A stretch of DNA of 64,000 nucleotides. Origin: Uranotaenia lowii. Lineage: Eukaryota; Arthropoda; Insecta; Diptera; Culicidae. The notes below the pieces were generated by a model. The model was not told the origin of the DNA. It ran no database searches and saw only the letters and a program-made list of their open reading frames with translations. How positions within the stretch are numbered: position 1 is the stretch's first letter; the number at the start of each line of letters is the position of its first letter. The DNA lies in NCBI RefSeq assembly GCF_029784155.1, contig NC_073691.1, positions 138,810,433 through 138,874,432 on the forward strand. Reading direction: 5' to 3'. A program made the translations under genes and the position numbers. Shown piece after piece: positions 1 through 11,816 of the stretch.

Positions 1-85
1 TGAACGGGTCCAGTTTAGGGATTAAACTACGACAATTCCACTGTAACACAGTGATATCTCCGACCTCTGGGCTTAAATTAGCCAT
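1..85 (-). CDS. Non-LTR retrotransposon ORF2, N-terminal 28 codons (APE endonuclease start), cut by window edge
   Basis: On the minus strand an ATG at 85-83 opens a frame running off the window edge. It lies inside the last codons of ORF1: the same bases give ORF1 its Gly-stop and ORF2 its Met-Ala. The reading includes ITVLQWNCRSLIPKLDPF. The LQWNCRSL motif is the first strand of the exonuclease/endonuclease/phosphatase fold in APE-bearing non-LTR elements, and its Asn is a metal-site residue. In a complete element this ORF would also encode reverse transcriptase, used for target-primed integration in the nucleus. Only the start is visible, so intactness cannot be judged. The clade (Loner/I/Jockey-like) is my inference from the motif and the ORF1 type. 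Confidence 0.75.
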   Translation of the reverse strand, partial: MANLSPEVGDITVLQWNCRSLIPKLDPF

Positions 86-1507
86 CGAGAGAGATAAACA
101 CTGAAAGAAGGGGCCAAGTTTGCATCAGTTGCTTTAAAAATGTCTTTATAACAGGTAGCATCGAGGTTACAATGCTCCTGATTGATTCCGTTGCGTTAAA
201 AAACGTGAAAACACCATTCAAAATGTCAGACAACTTGAACAGTCCCGATTGAGCAGTTGGTTCTGACAAAGCGATTTTAGATTTTGGGGTGTTAGAAGTC
301 TCCGGTACTTCTGGTTTATTCTGGGGTGCAAAACTCATGGTGAATCCAGGAGGGACAGGTTTTTCTTTACCAGAAGATGATGGTTTTTGTCCTACTCTAA
401 TTGGGGAGCTAGCTGTTGGGATTTTTCGTGGAACTCTGGGGGACTTAGGGGCAGGTTTTAAACGTTTCCGGGAATTTGCGACGAAAATAACCGGATGATC
501 TTGATCGCTGGAATCCGTATCTTCACTGTCAACTGGCAGCACAGAAAAAATATTACTAGAATGCGACTGGACCGAAGGCGCCGCGCTCTTCAAAATGGCG
601 GCATAAGACCGCTTCGACCGTTCTTTCAAAGAGCGCTTTTGACTATCCCAGCGACTCTTGAATGCCTCGCACGAGGAAATTTCATGGGGTGAGCCCCCGC
701 AATAGACACATTTCTGCTCTATTGCTGAGCACGCTCCTTCCCCATGAACCTCCCCGCACTTGGGGCAACGCTTCTTGTTGCAACAATGGGAAGCTGTATG
801 CCCCAACTTAATGCAATTTTTGCATTCCATTGGACGAGGCACAAAGAGCCGCACAGGAAGCCTCAAAACTCCGTCAATCAAGACGTAGTGAGGGAGGGCG
901 GTACCTGCAAAGGTAACACGAAATGAGGCTGAAGGAGAGTACTTTTTATCTCCATTAACGACGGTGGTAGTTCTGAGTTGGCGACAATCCAAGATTTCAA
1001 CCGAAGTTGAATCAAGGCTCTTGAACTTACCAACGCCGTTCGATTTAATGTACTCCTCCTTGAGACTCATTTCTGTGATCACGCCCTCGATCTCTACGTC
1101 TCGAGACGGGATGTAAACTTGATACTCTAAATTTATGAAATTGCTGGTAGCAATTTCATTTGCAGCCTTCAGGTTGCCCACAACAACGCGCAGTTTGTTT
1201 GTACGCACCTTGGTCACACTAGTTACGGAGGGCCACCTCGCCAGATCTTTTAGGATCTGAACCACATTCAAACTTTTACCGTTCTTTTTGGGCCGGATAA
1301 AAACCACCCACGGGCCAGAGAAAGTTGAGCTCTCTGCATATCTTCGGAGCCGGGTTGTTCTACTCTCAACCGCGGAAGATGAAGAATCGTTCTCCATCTG
1401 AGAACAATTAGACCCGCAAAAACCGAATCCTCCAAATACTCCTCATCCTCATAGGAGATATTCTCGTCATCCTCAGTTAAGGGGTTTAACCCCCCGCCTT
1501 CGCTCAT
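78..1507 (-). pseudogene. Non-LTR retrotransposon ORF1 (gag-like, three CCHC knuckles), one probable frameshift
   Basis: The main reading, from ATG 1397 to stop 78, is 439 residues. It has an RRM-like gag core (about residues 28-185) and three zinc knuckles at about 192-205 (CX2CX4HX4C), 211-223 (CX2CX3HX4C) and 230-243 (CX2CX4HX4C), then a Ser/Pro/Lys-rich tail. Such proteins bind the element RNA and form the RNP. Upstream, another frame starts with ATG at 1507 and reads an acidic N-terminus (MSEGGGLNPLTEDDENISYE). That resembles the usual N-terminus of this mosquito ORF1 type as I recall it. I therefore infer that the original ORF1 began at 1507 and that a single-base change in the T-run near 1425 broke the frame. 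If so, ATG 1397 is only an internal Met. ORF2 follows with a short overlap. Confidence 0.75.
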
Positions 1508-2170
1508 ATTTATTCACACGAACACGAATGTCCAGTGTTAAAAATATGAACGAAGCAATGATCAAAAAAATTTAGGGAAAAAAAGTAAGAAGAAAAAGTG
1601 AAAAAAGAATAAAAAAGACTTACAATTTTTTAATGCACTTCGTTCTAAGCAAATTTTTGTTCAGTGTTGGTTTTGTTGCCACCAACCACGTGGTGCTTTG
1701 TTGATAGCAGCTGGCCTTGACGATGAGACGACAACAAACGCTTTTCGTCTTTAAACCTCGTTGATTGAAGATGGCCCTGACTTGGATCTGTCACGTCAAC
1801 GAGCAGCGGGAATGACCAATGTATCCGTTACCGGACACGGCAATCCAAACCGGATCCGTCCGATAACCGCCACGGAATTAAAACCCCAATCTGGGGGACA
1901 CAATTCGCTCTCCTCTGCTGATGATCTGCCTGGTGCTGATGGTGAATGCAGGCACAAATCAGCTCCTGATGCTCCTGTGCAGGTGTCGGAACCACACACT
2001 AGCCGCTGGCGGGGCTAAAGAGACTCCGCTACTGGCTGAATCCGGCAATTGGCGACCGAATCAGCAGAATCCAGATCACAACTCGTGAAAACTTTTCACT
2101 TTAAAGCGGTACAAGCACTCGATACGGTTGAAAAATAAAACGCATCCACACTTGCTGAGCGATGGGGATG
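1508..2170 (-). mobile_element. Probable 5' UTR of the non-LTR element, 5' end not defined
   Basis: Sequence upstream of ORF1 in element orientation. 1760-2060 is clearly richer in G+C than the AT-rich DNA beyond 2200, consistent with an internal promoter/5' UTR of a non-LTR element. No long frame in it resembles a protein. The 5' boundary is guessed from the composition change near 2150-2200; no target duplication was found because the 3' end lies outside the window. Confidence 0.4.
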
Positions 2171-2228
2171 GAATGAATCGTACGACCTGAAATTTTAGAA
2201 ATTGGGCCATCGGTAACGTCGGGAGCAC

Positions 2229-2830
2229 CATTTTATTCGTTATGGGACTGTTATGCGAGCATATTTGAGACCTTTTTCAAATCTACTCGCATAACAGTCC
2301 CATCCAGAATATGTTTTGCTAACCAAGCTACTTTCTTAAACTTAAATTGATCATTTTTGAACTTCTAAATGCAGTTATCAGAAAAAGAAACACACTGTTG
2401 GAAAAATATCGTGAATTCTTCATTGTAAGTTGAATCTTTTTACGATTTTGATTGCATCGGTTAGTTTTTTGCTCAGGAAGACATTCCTTCCTTCTTACTG
2501 ACCTGCCTTCGAGAACTAGTGTGCATAATTCGACATCAAGTGAGTTTAAATCTTTTTTAAATGATTCGAAGCAATAAATCAAAGACTATTTCGCCGAAAG
2601 AAGCATTGAAAAGTAACCAAATCCGTGATATTTCACATATGGGACTGTTATGCGGGTATATTTCATATGGGACAGCCACAAGTTGATATTTTTTTCAAAA
2701 TTTCTAGAACAAAATCTCTTTTTTTATTGTTTTATATTGAAGCCTTATGTTCAAAATGACGAACTGTCAGGTTAGATGAAAAATGACGAAAATTCATATG
2801 GGACTGTTATGCGAGTAGGGGCAGTGTAGT
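2229..2830. repeat. Repeats of GGGACTGTTATGCG, including a hairpin
   Basis: The motif GGGACTGTTATGCG occurs in direct orientation at about 2243, 2642 and 2801, and inverted at about 2283-2302. The first and the inverted copy form a palindrome over 2239-2302: an arm ATGGGACTGTTATGCGAG pairs with its complement around a loop that is itself partly self-complementary. This looks like a degenerate foldback or MITE. No clear target duplication was seen. Confidence 0.45.
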
Positions 2831-4185
2831 TTTTGAAAAATCTGTAATTTAAGGCATCTTCTTTTGTACTACTGTTTTTGTCGTTACCTTCAAAAGTTGT
2901 TCGAGGCAATATACCCCTAAACGCGCACATTCAAATAATCAATCAAATGTACTAACGAATTTATTTCTTGACTTAAAATAAAATGAAATTTGAGTTTACA
3001 GAATCGATTCTTTCAAAATAAGATACAGTGAATCAAAGTGAAAATTGGATTTTTTTTTGGTTCCGCTCAAGATCATATTTTAGTTTCAGTTCAGTTCAGT
3101 AAAACAGCTCTAGAGTTATTAGGATTTACTCTAAAATATTAAACTAAACGTCATTAGAAAGCAGAAACCAAAATCTACCCGCTGAACTAAAAAAAAATCG
3201 TTCGGATATAACCCCTTATTGATACCGATTGAACAACTGTTCCGAGCTGCGTCGAAATGAGCCATTTAGCTCTGCCCAAGATCATTTATCCTATTCAAAA
3301 TCTGGTAAAAGCTGTCCCTCCATATGATTGACCGCTATATCTTTTATAGAGGATTTGAATCTATCAGAGTGTAAGGTTATTGAGTTAAAGGCTGTGGAGT
3401 GACGAAGAGCAAGCACTGAATTTCTATTGAGTGATGAACGGATCTGCACAAAGTTCTGCTAAATAAAACATTGAATTTTCCGTAAAACCAAAAAATCGGG
3501 GAAAAACGAGCCTTATCATGTTATCAGGATGGGCCTTCAAAAACCAGGCAAATCCTGAAAAATCACACATTGGCATCTCTGACTACGAGCATCGTTAAAA
3601 ACAGGCGTAGCTGGTCGTTATTCACGTTTGTTCTACCACATCAAGCACAACACATCAAGCATTGAGCAGTAATTCTCGGAGACACGTGGCTTTCTCCGCG
3701 AGGCATCAGCCTTGAAGTGAGAATCCTGCGATCAAAAGAGAATGCATAGCAGCGGACACAAAATACGTGCCTACCAATTCAATTCCATTTAAACTAATTT
3801 TTTAAAGATTTTATTTAAATGCGGTAACTTAGAAGTCCACTTCTATTTGAAACATAGTGGAGAATAAATATTAGAAACAAACAGCGAAAACGATTACAAG
3901 TAAATTGAATACCTATTGGTTGAAATTTGTATGAGATATTTAAAATAATGTGGAACCCGATTACTTCTTTGCATGAGAATCCTATTTGTTTCGTGCATAT
4001 ACGGTATTTTATTTCCTTTTGCTCTCACTCCCAAGTTGGGAGTCCCAACTCAATATTCCATATTTTTATACACGTGGATGAGCTGTTGTTGAAATTGAAA
4101 ACGTATAGAAACGAAATGCGTAGTAGAAAAACTGTGCTCAGCGGCGTGAGCCGAGAGAACGAGAATCGATGTAATTACTTTGAGA
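2831..4185. other. AT-rich non-coding sequence with one orphan hAT-like end
   Basis: No credible gene. At about 3537-3582 a stretch with CAGGCAAATCCTGAAAAATC followed by ATTGGCATCTC matches the right end of the hAT-like element at 49265-50229, so it is probably a truncated relative. Nothing else recognised. Confidence 0.4.
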
Positions 4186-4290
4186 CAGGGTGGCCAGAGA
4201 ACTGAGAAAACCGAGAAAAAACCGGGAATTGAAAATGGAACCCGGAAAAACCAGGAATCTCGAATCGAAACCGAGAAAATTTTGTATGAA
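4186..4290. mobile_element. hAT-like terminal region (left end)
   Basis: Starts with CAGGGTGGCCAGAGA, which has the CAGGG beginning common in hAT termini. It is followed by repeated short ACCGGGAA / CCGAGAAAA motifs, as expected for subterminal transposase sites. The same 15-bp terminus appears inverted at 11850-11864. Whether these are two ends of one composite element is discussed as a finding. Confidence 0.45.
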
Positions 4291-5287
4291 TCATTTTTCT
4301 TATATATAAATCTATTGAATCCAAAAGCTCATTCATTCCAACACAAATAATTTTTACCAGAAATTTTACATTTCAGAGTACACTGTACATTCCGTTAGAA
4401 AAATATGGAGGAAAATCGAGATTTTTTTTTTCAAAAATCGGAATTTCTTTGCTCAGCAGCGCTAACATTTTTAGTGTTTCAGTCCATTTTATACGTATTT
4501 TAAAATAACGAAACGTAGCAGAATAATTTTTCGTGAACAAATTAACTCTTAGCTTACGGATATCGTGTGTCAATAGTAAAAATTGTGTTTTAAATAAATT
4601 TAAAAAAAACCTTTAGATATTAAATGTAAAGCTTACATTATTTATTTTTTTTAAAAGCTTTATTTGCGTTAATGGGAAACATTAAGCAAACACTATAGCG
4701 ACGCCATATCTTGCAAAGAAAAGTTTAGATTAGTTAAAAAGCTTTCGGAGAGCTTTTGAAAACGGCCATACATTTGTCCTAAAACTACATAACGTCAAAC
4801 ATTTACCTGGCATTGCGGATTCATGTAAGAATTATATATTGTATGCCAAACTGAACTTTCTTTACGAATCATAAGAGAAAAAAAACCTGATAGTCTGGAT
4901 GAAGAAATAAGTTGAAGAAATCAAAAATTTTGATAACATTGCATTTATATGTTGATAGTTTTTTTTCCTGAATTCTTATTTCGAAACTTGAGATTGATGC
5001 CTAACACCTTCTTACTACTGGCCTAGAATTTATTATGTTAAAAACTTTATCAGAGACACGCTCTGCTTAATCAAAACTCAAAATAAGCAGAAATGTTAAG
5101 AAAACATTTCAAATGTACGGGAAACAATTTAGTCCAAGAGCCCAACCAAAAAATCGAATGAATATGTTGAACAAATGATGATGAAATGAAATTGACTTGT
5201 TTTCGGCTATTTTAAATTGGGAATACGAAAGTGCCCGTACACGTTTTTATCTTAATCATACTTCGATTTTTCATTGCATTGATTATA
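4291..5287. other. AT-rich non-coding sequence
   Basis: No gene, RNA gene or repeat family recognised. Small frames here look like chance openings in AT-rich DNA. Confidence 0.4.
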
Positions 5288-5411
5288 TAGGGGAGAGTGA
5301 GGTATTGTGGGCCACTTTTTTCCATGCTCCACAACTTCTTTATTATATAAGTTAAAATGAAAACGATAGATGGTATCGGTTCTTAGAGTCCTAACGTATC
5401 ATTTGGTAATA

Positions 5412-5426
5412 AAATTCATTTTCTTT
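5412..5426. repeat. Target-site duplication, left copy (Jockey-type insertion)
   Basis: AAATTCATTTTCTTT, identical to 9883-9897. A 15-bp length is normal for target-primed reverse transcription. It fixes the insertion boundaries to the base. Confidence 0.85.
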
Positions 5427-5649
5427 GTACCAATTCATCATTACATTTATATTACATTATTACATTAAATTAGGTGTTCAGTTCAATGATGAACTGTCCA
5501 GAGCCCTATAGTTTATTAATCACTATAATTTATTTATTTGAATTAATTTTGCTGAGTGCAATCATGTATTTTTATGTAGGAGAACATCCTGTAATGTCAA
5601 AAAATATTTTAAACTTACTACTAAAAACTAAAACTATCCTAAATTAAAA

Positions 5650-8305
5650 CTAATTATAGAGAGAACGAATCTCTGCGATGGAAGACTGCATCGATTTGCC
5701 TCTGAAGTTGGAGATGATTTTGTTGGCCATCTCTTCGATCGATTCAATGCCCGCAATCCGATGAAGATCTTCGGTGCTGTGCCAAGGTGGAAGCCGCAAA
5801 GTCATTTTCAGAACCTTGTTCTGAATCCTCTGGATGGCTTTCTTCCTCGTCGCGCAGCAGCTAGACCAAATCGGAACTGCATACATTATCGCTGGTCGGA
5901 ATACCTGTTTGTAGATTAACATCTTATTTCGCAGACACAACCTGGATTTCCTGTTGATGAGAGAATAAAGAGATTTAGTATATTTATTACACTTAGATTG
6001 AATATCTTCAATGTGATTTTTAAAAGTAAGATTCCGATCAAGTGTAAGTCCCAGGTACTTCACGTGATCAGACCATTCTAAAGAAACCCCATTAAAAGTT
6101 ATGGAATGATTTTCATTAGGTTTTAAAAAATTTGCTCTTGGCTTATGGGGAAATAAAATAAGTTGAGTTTTGGAAGCGTTAGGAGAAATTTTCCACATTT
6201 TCAAGTAATTCAAAAAGGAATTTAAATTTTGTTGCAATCTACTGCGTACCACCCGTAAATTTCGACCTTTGGCTGAAAGCAAAGTATCGTCAGCAAATAA
6301 TCTTCTACCTTTTCCTTCTGGGACATCAGGAAGATCAGAAGTAAAAATATTGTATAAAATAGGCCCAAGTATACTACCCTGAGGGACACCAGCTCTAATG
6401 GGTATCCTTGCAGAGCATGAATTTTGATAGCTTACTTGCAAAGTTCGGCTAGTCAAATAATTTTGAATAATTTTGGTGAGATATACAGGAAAATCAAATC
6501 GAGCTAATTTAGCTACTAAACCTTTGTGCCAAACACTGTCAAAAGCTTTTTCAATATCAAGAAGAGCAACACCAGTTGAATAACCCTCAGATTTGCTAGC
6601 GTTAATCATATTAGTTACACTCAAAAGTTGATGTGTAGTAGAATGCCCATGACGAAAACCAAATTGTTCATCAGGGAAAATAGAATTCTGATTAATGTGA
6701 ATCATCATTCTATTCAAAATAACTCTCTCAAATAGTTTACTTAAAGAAGGAAGCAAACTAATTGGTCGATAACTTGAAGGCTCTGAAGCACTTTCCAGGT
6801 TTCAAAATTGGAGTTACTTTGGCATTTTTCCATTTATTGGGAAAATAAGCCAAGTGAAAACATTTATTGAAGATTTTAACTAAAAAATTTAAAGTGCTTT
6901 CAGGCAACTTTTTAATAAGAATATAGAAAATCCCATCTTCCCCCGGGGCTTTCATATTTTTAAATTTTTTGAAAATCAATTTAAGTTCATCAATATTTGT
7001 CTCACAAGAACTTTCAAACACAATTTGCTTAGAAAGAATATCATCAAATTCTAGGGAAATTTGAGCATCAATTGGACTAACAACGTTTAAATTAAAATCA
7101 TGAGCAGACTCAAATTGTTGGGCTAATTTTTGAGCTTTTTCTGAATTAGTTAAAAGAAGTTTATCCCCATCTTTCAAAGTAGGAATTGGCTTCTGGGGCT
7201 TTTTTAGAATTTTAGTTAATTTCCAAAATGGCTTTGAGTAGGGTTTTATGTCCTCTACTGCTTTAGCAAAATTTTCATTACGAATGAAATTTAAACGACG
7301 TTTGATCTCTTTTTGAAGGTCGCAATAAATTAATTTCAAATAAGGATCCCTAGTTCGTTGAAATTGGCGTCGAAGAATGTTTTTCAGTCGAATCAAAAAC
7401 TGAAGATCATCATCAATTAAAGGTTGATTAAATTTATGTTTAACTTTAGGTATTGAAGCGGCTCTAGCATTGACTATTGAAGTTTTCAAATTTTCTACAG
7501 CCAAATCAATATCTTCTATTGAATTCAATGGAACGTTTACATCTAAATTACGTTCAATAAAATTCATATATCGCTCCCAGTTAGCCTTTTGAAAATTAAA
7601 AGTTGATTTTAAAGGGTTTTCAATGGGACTTTGGGATAAAGAAAATATTACTGGAAGGTGGTCTGAATCGAGGTCCGCATGAGTAACTAATTGACTACAA
7701 TGCTCGCCTAAATCCGTTAGAACCAAATCAATTGTGGAGGGATTTCTAATTGAAGAAAAACAAGTATGCCCATTAGGATATTCAACAGTATAATAACCTG
7801 CAGAGCAGTCATTAAACAAAATATTCCCATTTGAATTTGATGAAATATTATTCCAAGATCGGTGTTTTGCATTAAAGTCACCAATAATAAAAAATTTAGA
7901 TTTATTTCTGGTGAGTTTTTGTAAATCTCCCTTCAAAAAATTTTTCTGTTCACCGCTACATTGAAAAGGCAAATATGCGGCAACAATTATAATTTTCCCC
8001 ATAGAAGTTTCTAATTCAATTCCAATTGTTTCTAAGACTTTTGTATTGAAAGAAGGAAGAAGTCTAAATTTGAGACGACTATTGATGACAATAGCTACAC
8101 CCCCACCTTGTCGATCAAGTCGATCATTTCGTAAAATTTTAAAGAAAGCATTGCTTTTCAAGTTATTGTCTGGCTTTAAAAAAGTTTCAGTGATGGCAGC
8201 AATATGTATGTTTTGAGTTTTCAAAAATAAAAAGAACTCGTCTTGGTTAGCCAGCAAAGATCTAGCGTTCCAATTCATAATATTTAAACATCTATTTGGA
8301 TCCAT
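5650..8305 (-). pseudogene. Jockey-type ORF2 (APE endonuclease + reverse transcriptase), one frameshift
   Basis: ATG 8305 lies inside the end of ORF1. The first part (to about 6790) holds the endonuclease: MNWNARSL, ITETFLK, GDFNAKHRSWN, TIDLVLTDL and SDHLPVIF. These include the metal-binding Asn and Glu, the catalytic GDFN and the SDH motif. It continues into the RT fingers with APGEDGI and VTPILKPGK. Just after KPGK, near 6790, the frame is lost by one inserted or two deleted bases. It resumes at once with YRPISLLPSLSKLFERV, then PQGSILGPILYN and FADDTLL (catalytic Asp pair present), and a Jockey-like C-terminus ending at 5650. In an intact element it nicks DNA and reverse-transcribes the RNA. 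All catalytic motifs are kept; only the frameshift disables it. Confidence 0.88.
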
Positions 8306-9703
8306 GAGGGAATCGTAAAGTCATAATAATTTTGTTAGCATAATTAAAAGAAGTTTGGAAAGCTTCAAACATTGAATTTGCTTTCAACATAAGTTGCATC
8401 ATTTCCATTAAATTTTGATGCAAAAATTTTAATTTTTCCTCAGTAATCTCACCCAAATCAACAAAATTGTTAGAATCAGAAGAGGAAGGAGAAGAAAAAG
8501 TATTTGAATTTCGGGGATTTTCCCAAGCCTTCGCATGAACGTTGAGACTTGGTTTTTTTCCCATTTTTATTAGTTAAATCTGAAGAGGGCAACCCATTTT
8601 CAACCACCTCTGAGAACGATAAACAACGAGTCTGTGGCGCAGAATCAGCCCAGGTAACATTAAAATCACTTCGGGTATTACCCAGCCGTGATTCCAATGC
8701 AGGCCGAGGCTGACTGCGAACAGGCAGGTTGTTTGCCGGTCTGACGTGTGTAGACGAAAAAGAGGAAGGAGGAGAAGAAACTTTTCTGGAAACTTTGGGG
8801 TTTTTCCTAGAAGCAACAATTTTTGCCCTAACGGGACAATCTAGAGAATTCGAGGAATGATTACCTGCGCAATTCGCACACTTAAAAAATTCTGTTTTTG
8901 GCTTATCACCACCAAAAAGGCATTTAGATTTTTCATGATCGAATGAGCCGCAAAACATGCATCTGGCATTCATTCTACAATTTTTAGTGCCATGACAAAA
9001 AGCTTGACAACGACGACATTGCGTAATATTTTGTAAAAAATTGGTATGGGATTTACGAAAAGGTTCAAATTTTACTCGACAATGAAACATAAGACGAGCC
9101 TTTTCCAAAATTTTCAAATTATATCAAATAAAGTTCAGGAGCAAAACCAACACTACTGGTATTATTCGTGTTGGTTCTTTTCTTCATTTGAATTACTTGA
9201 ATTGGAGAAAAACCTAACAAAGAATTTAATTCATTTGTGATCTCATCCGGTGTCTGATCGCCGGTGAAACCACGAAGTACAACTTTAAAAGGACGATCAC
9301 CTCTAGTGTCGTACGTAAAAAATTGGTGTTTTTTATTATTCAAATAATTTAAAATTTTTTGAAAATCATTCAAAGATTCCGCCAATATACGAGCAGTTCC
9401 CCTTCGACCGATCTGAAAAGAAATCTTCACATCCTTGACGGAAGTGACGATTTCTTTTCGAAAGGCATTGAAGTCAGGAATCGTGACCGTTATTGGTGGA
9501 ATCTTTTCGTTTTTAAGAGTATAAGAAGAAGAAGAAGGTTTCTTAGTACTCTTATCAGAATTAAATATGAATATTTCCTCATCACCGATGTTATGAAGGA
9601 CATCGAATGAATTGGAAATTTCAACTTTTTTGGCAGATGGCCCTGGATTAGGTTCAGCAATCCGTTTTCTTCCGGCCCTTGAGCCGGCCGAAGACTTCCC
9701 CAT
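8292..9703 (-). pseudogene. Jockey-type ORF1 (gag-like with zinc knuckles), two frameshifts
   Basis: I chose ATG 9703, which reads MGKSSAGSRAGRKRIAEPNP. An upstream extension in the same frame is Phe/Leu-rich and unlike gag. The N-terminal half contains the gag core (VTIPDFNAFRKEI through VVLRGFTG). The frame is broken near 9118 at the ELYLI position and resumes at KILEKARLMFHC. Knuckle-like cysteine clusters follow (CRRCQAFCHGTKNC, CMFCGSFDHEKSKC, CANCAGNHSSNSLDC). A second break lies near 8557 in a run of seven A, consistent with a one-base insertion, after which the C-terminus ends FPHGSK at 8292. The product would coat element RNA. The stop overlaps the ORF2 start by 14 bases. Confidence 0.8.
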
Positions 9704-9882
9704 GCTGGAAAGAAAAGAGAAAATATGAATAAAAGAAAATGAAAATAATTTTAGCACTGAAAAGTGCTGATTGAAATACAGGTAAGGAAAAAATAAATAA
9801 TGTAAAATGTTCCTGCAGGTACACAGCAACGATACGATGCTCCGGCGTACGTGTTGACGGCTCAACGGTACAGATGGAAGTG

Positions 9883-9897
9883 AAATTCATTTTCTTT
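9883..9897. repeat. Target-site duplication, right copy (Jockey-type insertion)
   Basis: Second copy of AAATTCATTTTCTTT, directly next to the 5' end of the minus-strand element. Confidence 0.85.
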
Positions 9898-10588
9898 AAT
9901 AAATTAGTTTCACCGAGTTCTGACTGTTTTAAAAAAATATTTTTTTTTGGATTTTGAAAAATGGTGGGGAATTGTGGGCCACCAAATCCAAAATTACCAA
10001 ATGTCATGCAAAGTTTCACCCAAAAATCTTAATTCATAATTCATTTTGTTATACCAAAGCAATTTCAGGTGAGGAAAAAAAATTAAGACTTTTGTTGAAT
10101 CAAATTGATTCAAAAACCTGGCTCATGTACGGTTTGGGCAAAATTCCTCGTATAGGATTTTAGTTCGTCTCTTTTGCGTTCACTAAAATGGATATAGTTT
10201 TTTTTTTCAAAACTTTTCATTTGGCATAAGAAAACTTCATAAATAGGATAAATGTATTTTAAGTAATGAATGTGTATAAAAACATAAAAATATAGGTGAT
10301 TCACGATACCCCCCATTGTGTGGTCCATGATTCCCCACAAGTTATGATTTGCAAATTGGTTGCGTTTGAGTGTCTGATTGATATTTTATGAAAAAAAAAT
10401 CCCTTTGCATGTGAACGAGCTAGACAAAATGAAGATCATAAGCATATGCGTTTATTTTTATTAGTAACTTTAGATTTTCCAGCTAAATATATGCTTACGA
10501 AGAGCGATGACGATGATCTCAACAATGATCCGAGATATGGAGGGTGGTCCACGTTTCCCCATGGCCCACGATACCCCGCTCTCGCCTA

Positions 10589-11816
10589 TTTATTAAAAAA
10601 AAGAATTCTAATGAAACTCTGTTGTTTTATTTTGTGTTATTCATAAATATTGCGCATTCAGCATTTGGAAAGAAATGTGAAAAATACTAATCATATGTGT
10701 ATGACTTTCGGAACCATATTTATTCAAAACTCAGTACAAAAAATCCAGAATTTAAAAATTTCACCCCAAGTACGGTTTTGAAAATTTGGATTAAAATTTG
10801 GATCTAAAAGTTTTCTTATTCATTCATTTTTGGAACCGAACTGAAAATTCTTAGATTTTTGATTAATATTAAATATCCAGAATCCACAATCCAGAGCCCA
10901 GATTCTAGATACGCAATTTAAAAAAGTTATCCAACAAAAAACTGAAATTCCACGGAACTTGAATTTTGAGCTACATATCATCAGAAGTAAAATTTAAATT
11001 TAAATTCCCCATTTGAAATGTAGTTTTGATTTATGGATCTGTTATTCAATCCGAAATTAATTGTTCGTTATCATATTTCAAATATCAGAAGTCAGAGCTC
11101 AATAGTAGTATTCAGTGAAAGCGCAGAAAAAATAAACAAATTTTTCATTGAAACTTCAACTTGAAATTTTCATATCACATGGCGTTATATCAAAGAAAAA
11201 TTTTGTCAAATCCAAACCATGAAACTAACTTTTACAAAAAGCGAAGTTCTTCGGGTCCGAGGGAAACCACCTAGCGTTCCAGTGAGAGATGTGCTGGCTG
11301 CGGTAGACCTTCAGTACATGTTCGAAATATTTCATTATCTTAAATCTATCGATCTCCGCGTTTAAGTATCTTATCCTTTTTTCTTCTTCTTTTTGGCTAT
11401 ATTAGTTTTGTAATAATGAAGTCTAAATACTTAGACCAGACTACATAAATCCAATAATTGACCAAACCAAATGAAAAATAATGCTAAAAATAAATCTTTG
11501 AAGTAGATTTAAGCGATTGATGGAAGAAAAGGAATTATGGCTTCGTAATACTAAAAGATTTGAGCCGATTTAAATACCTATACGAATAATTTAAAAAAAG
11601 CGAAGGTGTTGTCAAAGAGTGATAATACTAGAAGTATTTTCAACTAAATTTATTTTCTTGAAGCTTTGCAGTTCAGTTTATTAATATTTTATTTTCTATC
11701 AAATATCCCAAAAAATATTTATATACATAAATATCAACTTCTTTGGTAAAAAACGATGTTCAAATTTATTTATGTTATTAAAACGGGGGATGTTATTAAA
11801 AATCATAAAATATCTA
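10589..11816. other. AT-rich non-coding sequence with one dispersed repeat
   Basis: No gene seen. 11243-11330 (around GAGAGATGTGCTGGCT and TACATGTTCGAAATAT) is repeated in inverted orientation at 42021-42115, so it belongs to a dispersed family, perhaps an untranslated part of a retroelement. Nothing else recognised. Confidence 0.4.

Larger units (their letters stand above)
5427..9882 (-). mobile_element. Jockey-type non-LTR retrotransposon, nearly full length
   Basis: A minus-strand element of 4456 bp, flanked by the 15-bp direct repeat AAATTCATTTTCTTT at 5412-5426 and 9883-9897. Order on the minus strand: short 5' UTR (9882-9704), gag-like ORF1 (9703-8292), ORF2 with endonuclease and RT (8305-5650), then a 3' UTR ending in TAATG-like repeats rather than poly(A) (5475-5427). 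Three frameshifts (near 9118, 8557 and 6790) make it inactive, but protein similarity is otherwise well kept, so it is not ancient. The host sequence it split is recognisable from the sister TIR element at 60629-61543. Confidence 0.85.
5288..10588. mobile_element. TA-flanked TIR element (GGGGAGAGTGGGG family) split by a Jockey-type insertion
   Basis: The left end (5288) reads TAGGGGAGAGTGAGG then TATTGTGGGCCA. The right end (10588), reverse-complemented, reads TAGGCGAGAGCGGGG then TATCGTGGGCCA. Internal blocks at 5320-5410 and 9905-10010 match the element at 60629-61543 read in reverse, so the two are copies of one family. Removing the 5427-9882 insertion and one copy of its target duplication leaves about 830 bp; the other copy is about 915 bp. 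TA at both tips suggests a TA target. No transposase frame remains, so it is non-autonomous. Confidence 0.65.
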
